Source: Gemmatimonas sp. UBA7669 (GTDB lineage: Bacteria > Gemmatimonadota > Gemmatimonadetes > Gemmatimonadales > Gemmatimonadaceae). From it: a stretch of 64,000 nucleotides of DNA. Shown here one piece after another: positions 58,012-64,000 of this stretch (the first letter of the stretch is position 1; every line of letters begins with the position of its first letter). Below the pieces are notes generated by a model. It did not search any database and was not told the origin of the DNA. It worked only from the letters and a program-made list of their open reading frames with translations. The position numbers and the translations under genes were made by a program. The stretch is from positions 1-64,000 of the forward strand of contig NZ_DLHL01000016.1 of the NCBI RefSeq assembly GCF_002483225.1, read 5' to 3'.

Positions 58012-59382
58012 TCACGGCTGGATCGCACGCGTCGCCGGGATGAGAATGAGGGCCTCCTGAGGCGGCACGAGGTACTCCGCGCCGTTCTCGGTAATGACCG
58101 CCATCTCCTCCACGGAAATGGTCTTGCTGCCTTCGCCCCACACGCCGCGCCCGCCAGGCAAGGTCCAGGCATGAAAGCCGTCGAACGCGAAGGTCATGCC
58201 CGGCTCGAGCGCGCGTCGTGTGCTGCGATTGAGTCCGGGGCCCACGTCGTGTGCCCAGTAGCCCACGGAGTGTCCGGTGCCCCAGGGGACCGAGGCCGAT
58301 CCGTCAGCGGTCATGAGCACACGCTGCGCCGAGTCCACGGATGCGCCAGTGGCTCCGGGCTTCAAGGCGGCAAACGCGGCGCGATTGCCGCGACGTGCGG
58401 CGTCCCAGCGACGCTGCACCTCGACAGGCGGCGCCGACTCACCAGGCTTGAGCACGTAGGCGAAGCGCTGAATGTCCGTGCCCCACACCCCCCACACCTT
58501 GATGCCGAAGTCGATCTGAATGACATCACCGTGCTGAATGACACGATCGCTGGCATGCGAATGCCCACGATCCGGACCCGAGTTGACACTCGGGTTCTGC
58601 GCCGGACTCCAGCCGTCGGTGACGCCGAGTTCGCGCATGCGGCGCTTGAGGAATACTGCGAGGTCGCTGTCACGCGTGACGCCCGGCTGCACGATGGCGT
58701 AGGCTTCGTGCTCGAGTTGCGCCGTCAAAGCGGCGGCGCGACGCATGATGTCCACCTCCGCCGGCACCTTGCGCGAGAGCCAGTGACTCACGAGCTCGCC
58801 GCTGCTCACCAATCGCGCGCTCAACTCCGGACCCAGCGCGCGCTCGAGTGCGGCCTTCTGTGATGCACTCAGGCCGTCGGCCATGGAAAGATTGCCGCTG
58901 TTGATGGCAATGCGCTGCGCGTTGGCGCGCCGCAGTCGCTCGGCCACACCACCCAGTGGACCGCCGGATTCGGCCGTGTACACCACCACCGAATCGTGCA
59001 CACCAAGTTCCCGCAGGGCGATGGCTTCGCCGAAGCCCGCGAGAATCACACTGTGCACACGATCGGCCTGACGCAGAAACAGAATGGCGCTCAGCGCACC
59101 GGCATTCTCTCCACCCACGTGCAGCGCCAGCGGGTCGTTGGCGTTCTCGCGTACCAGCGTCACCCAGGCGTCGACGTTTGCCGCCTGCATGGCCGCCGGC
59201 AGCAACGTGCGAATACGCTCCTGCCGAATGCCTGGCCACGGCGAGGGCCCCGTGAAGTCGAACTCCCCTTTGGCTTCGGCCCGAACGGCCGACTGTGCGT
59301 CTGCTGACTCAGCGCACAGTCCGCCAACCGTCGCCGCCAACACCATCGCGAGCCCCGCACGCGTCCATCCCATCCACGTCAT
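58012..59382 (-). CDS. Exported M24-family metallopeptidase (Xaa-Pro aminopeptidase-like)
   Basis: 456 residues from ATG 59382. A signal peptide (AGLAMVLAATVGGLCAESAD) is followed by a creatinase N-terminal domain and a pita-bread catalytic domain. Ligands appear as Asp in IQIDFGIKVWGVWGTDIQRF, His in WGTGHSVGYWAHDVGP, and Glu in TISVEEMAVITENG. The fourth position, normally Glu in a V-E-P-G-like block, is Asp in FAFDGFHAW. This may weaken metal binding or change specificity. Its start is 14 bases after the predicted zincin gene, so they are cotranscribed. Confidence 0.88.
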   Translation of the reverse strand: MTWMGWTRAGLAMVLAATVGGLCAESADAQSAVRAEAKGEFDFTGPSPWPGIRQERIRTLLPAAMQAANVDAWVTLVRENANDPLALHVGGENAGALSAILFLRQADRVHSVILAGFGEAIALRELGVHDSVVVYTAESGGPLGGVAERLRRANAQRIAINSGNLSMADGLSASQKAALERALGPELSARLVSSGELVSHWLSRKVPAEVDIMRRAAALTAQLEHEAYAIVQPGVTRDSDLAVFLKRRMRELGVTDGWSPAQNPSVNSGPDRGHSHASDRVIQHGDVIQIDFGIKVWGVWGTDIQRFAYVLKPGESAPPVEVQRRWDAARRGNRAAFAALKPGATGASVDSAQRVLMTADGSASVPWGTGHSVGYWAHDVGPGLNRSTRRALEPGMTFAFDGFHAWTLPGGRGVWGEGSKTISVEEMAVITENGAEYLVPPQEALILIPATRAIQP

Positions 59383-59396
59383 CGTGTGCCCATCCG

Positions 59397-59978
59397 TCAG
59401 TGTGTGTTGCCTTCGTCCACCGCCCGCTGCCGTTCGGCAGCCAGCGTCCAATCCACCACCGGGGCCACATCGGCGTCGGCCATGGTCAAGGTGGCCACAG
59501 CGCGTTCAATGACCGGTGCCCCGAGTGCTGCCGGCAGCGCGCGACCAAAGGCCAGCTCCGCCCGTCGACACAACCGTTCCTCGCGGGCCATGGCATCGGG
59601 CGCCGATGACTGACCGCCAACGCGTCGGCGAAACGCATGCACCCGCGCATGCACACTCTCGTGCAGAATGCTCGACGCCACTGGCGACGCCGGAATGTCG
59701 CGCCGCGCGAGAAAGGTCAGCTCGGTGAGAATGATGCGTTCATCAGGAAAGTACGCGCCACGTGTGGGGAAGCGCATGACACGAATGCCGCGCACATCGC
59801 GCTGCATGTGACGCAGCCGCTCCGGTGCAAAACGCGCGATGAGGGCCAGGGCCTCATCAAGACGCTCGATCACGATGGCGTCGTCGATGTCCGGACGACT
59901 GTTCTGCAGCTCGACCGCCACCCCATGCAGGCGCATGGGCTCAGTGTTGCGCCCCAGCAAACGGGCCCACCACGACAT
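59397..59978 (-). CDS. Predicted zincin-type protein with HESVH motif
   Basis: 193 residues from ATG 59978, with GGAGG five bases upstream. SSILHESVHARVHAFRRRVG contains HExxH in a helix-like context, the minimal zinc-peptidase signature. The nearby region EERLCRRAELAFGRALP could supply a third glutamate ligand. The sequence around is otherwise unrecognised, with ERIILTELTFLARRDIP upstream. There is no signal peptide. It is followed 14 bases later by the M24 peptidase gene. Metal binding is inferred from the motif alone. Confidence 0.6.
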   Translation of the reverse strand: MSWWARLLGRNTEPMRLHGVAVELQNSRPDIDDAIVIERLDEALALIARFAPERLRHMQRDVRGIRVMRFPTRGAYFPDERIILTELTFLARRDIPASPVASSILHESVHARVHAFRRRVGGQSSAPDAMAREERLCRRAELAFGRALPAALGAPVIERAVATLTMADADVAPVVDWTLAAERQRAVDEGNTH

Positions 59979-60178
59979 GCCGTCCTCCGAACGCGAGGGG
60001 AGCGGCGTCGGGGGCGGCTCCCGTCGACACCGTACCGGTAAGCTAGCCGCACGTTCGGCCTTGGCGAAACAGTGACTGCGCGCAATGGCCTCGGCAGCCT
60101 GCTGGCGGGATGACGACTTGTTCGTCATGTTCTGCCGTCAGGATCAGACGACGTCGTCATCCGCCATTTCCCTTGCCC

Positions 60179-62470
60179 ATGACCACTCCGTTCGACGTGC
60201 GTCATTTGTTCTCGAGTCTTCGGGCCCGGTTGCTCTTGCTGGTCGTGGCGGCCTACCTGCCGGCTGTGGGGATGACGCTGTGGACGGTACAACGCGATCG
60301 GGCCGACGCGCTCGCCGCCATCCAGACGCGCCTCCTGCAACTGCTGGCGGACGCCTCCGTGGACAACGATGCGGCCATTCTCTCCGGTCGACGGATCGTG
60401 GGCACGTGGTCGCGGGTGCCGGCCCTGGTGTACGGAGATCGCGCGGCCTGCGAGGCCGAGCTGCGCAGTCTGTTGCGCTTTGCCCCCACGGTCTCGTCCC
60501 CCACGCGCATTGACTCCACCGGGCGTGTGGACTGCGGTGGCCGCGATGCCTCGAGCATCGGACGCTACGTCGGCAACAACCCCATCATGTCGCAGGTTCT
60601 GGCCACCGACTCCACGGTCCTCGGTCCGTACCTGAAGGCCGACAGCACGCGGGAAGCACTGGTCCCCCTCAACATCGCGTTGCGCGACAGCACGGGGCGC
60701 GCGCGCGGTGTGCTCTCGGTTGGTGTGCGCCTGTCGTGGCTGCAGACGCTCGCGCGTGACACCGAACTGCCGGAGAGCACCACCGTAGCCCTGGCCGACT
60801 CGACCGGTCTCATCATCGCGGCACTGCCATTGCATGCGAATGTCGGGCGCCGCATGCCGGAACTGGCCGCCGTCATGGCGGACGACCGTGCGCGCGGCGT
60901 CGCGGAACAAGGTGCCACCATCCGCCCCACCACGCTCGGCTATGAGCGTCTTGTGGCGCATCGTGCGCTCACGTCTGCGCCGGGCACCTTCACCCGCGTG
61001 GCCATTGCTGTTCCGCCGGAAGCGGCGTTTGCTGCCCCGAACGAACGCACGCGCATCCGGCTGGCGTTGCTGCTCGTGACGGCGATCGTGGCATTGGTCA
61101 TCGCCTGGTTCGGCGCGGACATCTTTGTGCTGCGCGACGTCAACGCCATCCTTGGCGCCACACGCCGCCTCGGCACCGGCGATCTCTCGGCGCGCACCGG
61201 TGTGCAGCATCGCCGCGGCGAGATCGCTCAACTGGCCGAGTCCTTCGACACCATGGCGTCGCAGCTCGAGTTGCGTCAGGACCGCATGCGGCACGCCGAG
61301 CGCATGGAATCCCTGGGTCGGTTGGCCGGGGGCGTAGCGCACGACTTCAACAATCTGCTGACCGCGATTGTCGGCAGTGCCGATCTGGCGCTCGAGGAAC
61401 TGCCACCCGATCACCCGGTGCGTGCGGAGCTGGCCACCATCAAGGCCTCTGCCAGTCGATCGAGCACGCTCACGCGCCAACTGCTCGATTTCTCTCGCCG
61501 CACGCCGCTGCTCACCACACCGCAACCGCTCGAGCCCATTGTACTGGACGCGGCGGCGCTGCTGGGTCGCGTGGTGCCGGCTTCAGTTCACATTACGGTG
61601 GAGAGTCGCAGTCAGCGGCTCGTGCGCTCTGATGCGGGGCGCATCGAGCAGGCACTGCTCAACCTCGCCGTGAATGCACGGGATGCCATGCCCACCGGCG
61701 GCACGCTCAGCATTGCACTCGAGGACGTGGACATTCATGGCAATGCGCCGGACGGCCGTTCGGGAGCAGACGCGACTGCGAATCTCGTGGGGACGGTTCC
61801 ACCGGGGGCCTGGGTGCGTCTCTCGGTGTCCGATACAGGGCACGGCATGACGGCCGATGTGCGGCGGCGGGTGTTCGAGCCGTTCTTCACCACCAAGCCC
61901 GTCGGTCAGGGCACCGGACTCGGACTGGCCATGGTCTACGGCACCGTGCAGCACCATGGCGGCCACGTGCAGATAGACAGCACGCCGGGCGAAGGCACGA
62001 CCGTCACCATGTGGTTTCCTGCCGCGCCACACGTGGAGAGGCAGCCCGTCACGCCGGTGCGACCCATTGCGAGCATCGAGCGGCCGTCGCAGGTGCTGGT
62101 GGCCGAGGATCAGGACGACGTACGAACACTGGTCGAACGGGTGCTCACGCGCGCTGGCTATCGTGTCACACTGGCCGAAGATGGCGCGCAGGCGCTGCAG
62201 CAGGTGGCAGACATGGGGAACGCGCTCGATCTGCTCATTACCGACTACGACATGCCCCATGCGCGCGGCGATGTCGTAGCCACTGCGGCGCGGGAGCGGC
62301 GCGCCGATCTGCCGGTGCTGCTGATCTCCGGCTTTACCAGTGAGGGCTGGCCGGCGGAGTTGGTGCAGGCCCCACACACCGTGGTACTGGAGAAACCCTT
62401 CAGCGCACAGGCGTTGCTTGAAGCAATCGAGCGTGCCGTCAGCGGGGCGTCGGCGTCACCGCACTCGTGA
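60179..62470 (+). CDS. Membrane hybrid histidine kinase with extracytoplasmic sensor and receiver
   Basis: 763 residues from ATG 60179. Helix 1 at about 15-35, an external dCache-like domain at 36-285, helix 2 at about 286-310, then HAMP (LGTGDLSARTGVQHRRGEIA). The kinase box is LGRLAGGVAHDFNNLLTAIV; HATPase motifs are NLAVNARDAMPTGG, VSDTGHGM and GQGTGLGLAMVYG. The receiver (VLVAEDQDDV, LLITDYDMPHA, LEKPFS) ends the protein. The 3' end overlaps the opposing nuclease gene by 32 bases. The stimulus is external. Confidence 0.93.
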   Translation: MTTPFDVRHLFSSLRARLLLLVVAAYLPAVGMTLWTVQRDRADALAAIQTRLLQLLADASVDNDAAILSGRRIVGTWSRVPALVYGDRAACEAELRSLLRFAPTVSSPTRIDSTGRVDCGGRDASSIGRYVGNNPIMSQVLATDSTVLGPYLKADSTREALVPLNIALRDSTGRARGVLSVGVRLSWLQTLARDTELPESTTVALADSTGLIIAALPLHANVGRRMPELAAVMADDRARGVAEQGATIRPTTLGYERLVAHRALTSAPGTFTRVAIAVPPEAAFAAPNERTRIRLALLLVTAIVALVIAWFGADIFVLRDVNAILGATRRLGTGDLSARTGVQHRRGEIAQLAESFDTMASQLELRQDRMRHAERMESLGRLAGGVAHDFNNLLTAIVGSADLALEELPPDHPVRAELATIKASASRSSTLTRQLLDFSRRTPLLTTPQPLEPIVLDAAALLGRVVPASVHITVESRSQRLVRSDAGRIEQALLNLAVNARDAMPTGGTLSIALEDVDIHGNAPDGRSGADATANLVGTVPPGAWVRLSVSDTGHGMTADVRRRVFEPFFTTKPVGQGTGLGLAMVYGTVQHHGGHVQIDSTPGEGTTVTMWFPAAPHVERQPVTPVRPIASIERPSQVLVAEDQDDVRTLVERVLTRAGYRVTLAEDGAQALQQVADMGNALDLLITDYDMPHARGDVVATAARERRADLPVLLISGFTSEGWPAELVQAPHTVVLEKPFSAQALLEAIERAVSGASASPHS

Positions 62471-63353
62471 CCCAGGCGGTGTACCAGATGTCACGCAGCA
62501 TTTCCGCGCCGGCACCAAGCCGCGCTACGGCAAACGCTTTCTGTTCCGGCGTGACCGTCTCCGGGCGGAACTGCGTGGCCTTGTCCAGCGCATAGAGCGG
62601 TTCAAGCTGCGCGTTGGAGGCCATGAGGAATGCCACCACCGCCGCGCGCAGGTCGGGAAACACCTGTGGGGCGTTGGTCATGGCTGCGCGCACATCGGCT
62701 TCCTTGATATGCGCCTGCACAAACTGTGACTCGAAGCGACTGTGGAACCGGTTGTCGGTGGGATAGCCCTTGGGATTGTCACCGACCCAGCCGTTGTAGT
62801 GCTTCGAGGTGTGATGCGGGTTGCTGCCGTCGGCTACAAAATGACCCAATACGCCCGCGTCATCGATGATGCGGGCTTCGATCCAGCGTCGCACGGTGGA
62901 ATCCGGCGCAATGCGCCACATCCGGAAGTCGTTGCGCAGTTTCTGCGAGTACTCGAGGATCGTGAATGGAAGGAAACCCATGGTGGCCGGCGCATAGCCC
63001 GCCGCGCGGACGGAATCGGCGAACGCGTGCCGGTCGGGTGCTGCGAACGCTCCGGCCAGTTGCTGCGCATTCAGGAAGTCCAGATCCATGAAATGATCGG
63101 GCGACGATCCGCCGTTGAGCGCCATGTCACGGCGGCTCTCGTCACGCGACTTCCAGCGGTCGGGCTCAGGATTGAGATACGACAACTGCTCGGCAGCGTT
63201 GCGGAAGAAGGCCGGCATGTCCTCAGGCAGGGCCTTGGCTGCCGTGAGGCCAACAAGTCGGTGCCCGTGATCGCCCCAGGCATTGAGCGTGAGGGGGACA
63301 CAGAGCAGGGCCGCACTGGCGGCGGCAAGCAGAGACGTGCGGATACGTGACAT
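62439..63353 (-). CDS. Exported S1/P1 nuclease-like zinc enzyme
   Basis: 304 residues from ATG 63353. The signal peptide ends before AWGDHGHRLVG, where Trp becomes the mature N-terminus that binds zinc in S1/P1 nucleases and zinc phospholipase C. Further ligands are likely in HFMDLDF and in GHFVADGSNPHHTSKHYNGW. Activity would be on single-stranded nucleic acid or phospholipid outside the cytoplasm. The gene is separated from the RCC1 gene by a hairpin. Confidence 0.85.
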   Translation of the reverse strand: MSRIRTSLLAAASAALLCVPLTLNAWGDHGHRLVGLTAAKALPEDMPAFFRNAAEQLSYLNPEPDRWKSRDESRRDMALNGGSSPDHFMDLDFLNAQQLAGAFAAPDRHAFADSVRAAGYAPATMGFLPFTILEYSQKLRNDFRMWRIAPDSTVRRWIEARIIDDAGVLGHFVADGSNPHHTSKHYNGWVGDNPKGYPTDNRFHSRFESQFVQAHIKEADVRAAMTNAPQVFPDLRAAVVAFLMASNAQLEPLYALDKATQFRPETVTPEQKAFAVARLGAGAEMLRDIWYTAWVTSAVTPTPR

Positions 63354-63379
63354 GGCGACAGACAGTCGGGAAAGCGAAC

Positions 63380-63434
63380 GGGAGTCCTCGACATGGCCAA
63401 AGGCCACAGGCCGATGGCCGTTGTCGGGACTCCC
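63380..63434 (-). terminator. Hairpin between RCC1 and nuclease genes
   Basis: GGGAGTCC and GGACTCCC start imperfect 19-base arms at 63380-63398 and 63416-63434. It lies downstream of the RCC1 gene and just upstream of the nuclease start, likely ending the former. Confidence 0.55.
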
Positions 63435-63487
63435 GCAAGCTACTCGATCTGCTCACACCGCGAGAGCGTGTCGCGGTGACAGGACGG

Positions 63488-64000
63488 TCACAGTGGCTTC
63501 TGCCCCACGACGATGCTTGCCGAGGCGTTCACCGTTTCGGCCGTGCCGCGTGTGCCATTGCCCAACTGACCGAAGTCGTTGCGTCCCCAGCACCAGGTGG
63601 TGAGGCGATCCTTCGAGATGGCGCAGGTGAAGCTCGACGAACCCGTACCGATACCCGAGACCCGAACGTCCGCGACCTTGGCCGTGCCGATCGCGCGAGC
63701 CGGCGCATAGGAGAACGCCATGGCGTTGCCAAGCTGGCCGTTCACGTTGTTGCCCCAGCAGTAGACGTCATCGCTCGTGGTGACGCCGCAGGTGTGGTTG
63801 AAGCCGGCAGAAATGGCGCGGAACTTGTGACCACCGGTCACCGCCGTAGGCGCGGACTGATCACTGGTGTTGCCGTTGCCGAAGCGACCCCCGTTGCGCC
63901 CCCAGCAGTATCCGCTGCCGTCATACGCCACACCACAGGCGTACTGCGAACCCAGCGAGAGTGAAGCGAACTGCAGGCCGCCCGTGACCGGCGCCGGTGC
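63488..64000 (-). CDS. RCC1-repeat protein, cut by the window edge
   Basis: At least 170 residues, continuing beyond 64000 without a start in view. Repeats such as YCWGRNGGRFGNG, YCWGNNVNGQLGN and WCWGRNDFGQLGNG are RCC1 blades; about four are visible. Cysteines recur at the same place in each blade. RCC1-repeat proteins in bacteria are often exported and surface-bound, but the N-terminus is not visible. Only the C-terminal part can be described. Confidence 0.88.
   Translation of the reverse strand, partial: APAPVTGGLQFASLSLGSQYACGVAYDGSGYCWGRNGGRFGNGNTSDQSAPTAVTGGHKFRAISAGFNHTCGVTTSDDVYCWGNNVNGQLGNAMAFSYAPARAIGTAKVADVRVSGIGTGSSSFTCAISKDRLTTWCWGRNDFGQLGNGTRGTAETVNASASIVVGQKPL

Overview
The window is high-G+C bacterial chromosomal DNA with almost all sequence coding. 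It has no rRNA, tRNA, CRISPR array or complete insertion sequence that I can see. Gene content suggests a free-living Gram-negative heterotroph, most likely a Gemmatimonas-like member of Gemmatimonadota. Pointers are a TonB receptor, many signal-peptide and lipobox proteins, type III glutamine synthetase, a large Ser/Thr kinase with a TPR sensor half, several hybrid histidine kinases and an ABC permease fused to an M1 peptidase. The phylum assignment is inference from gene content; the Gram-negative assignment is firmer.

Layout. 1-1.8 kb: a low-G+C edge with a trypsin-like peptidase and an orphan MqsA-like regulator. 1.9-6.6 kb: an EAL/HDOD protein, a FecA-like TonB receptor with a Fur-like site, and a LysR regulator. 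6.7-14.2 kb: an ABC ATPase and permease-peptidase fusion, three envelope proteins and a TetR regulator. 14.4-18.6 kb: glnN and a LytS/LytTR pair. 18.7-20.9 kb: fasciclin protein, anti-sigma factor and SigK-like ECF sigma factor. 21-26.7 kb: a DUF5519 protein, a coiled-coil protein, then an M20-symporter-GH1 operon. 26.7-29.4 kb: mogA, and the tightly packed trm112, Cys/Met PLP enzyme, small membrane protein and SMR exporter. 29.4-37.9 kb: Ser/Thr kinase, histidine phosphatase, cytochrome c/copper monooxygenase, AraC-Ogt fusion, serine hydrolase and ABM protein.

38.0-38.4 kb is a low-G+C repeat cluster with a 45-bp inverted repeat and a duplicated gene end. 38.4-46.4 kb: MFS exporter, YdjM-like membrane hydrolase, ECF sigma factor with SnoaL tail, VOC protein, PAS hybrid kinase, a TetR gene with a visible operator, and DUF1289. 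46.7-51 kb: M23 peptidase, a lipoprotein and a membrane-anchored SARP-type regulator, the last two bracketed by identical terminators. 51-64 kb: LVIVD lipoprotein and DUF305 protein, two hybrid kinases, ferritin, an acidic beta-helix lipoprotein, an M24 peptidase, a predicted zincin, an S1/P1-type nuclease and a cut RCC1-repeat protein.

The dominant themes are envelope sensing and transcriptional control. The strongest candidates for something little described are: (i) one extracytoplasmic TolB/FlgO-like plus TPR module attached to two different cytoplasmic heads, a Ser/Thr kinase and a winged-helix/BTAD regulator; (ii) the sigma/anti-sigma/fasciclin locus, which recalls the mycobacterial SigK-RskA-MPT70/83 system; and (iii) the repeat-bounded segments at 38.0-38.4 kb and 47.6-51.05 kb. 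Where starts differ from the longest open frame, I chose them from ribosome-binding sites, family length or signal-peptide position.
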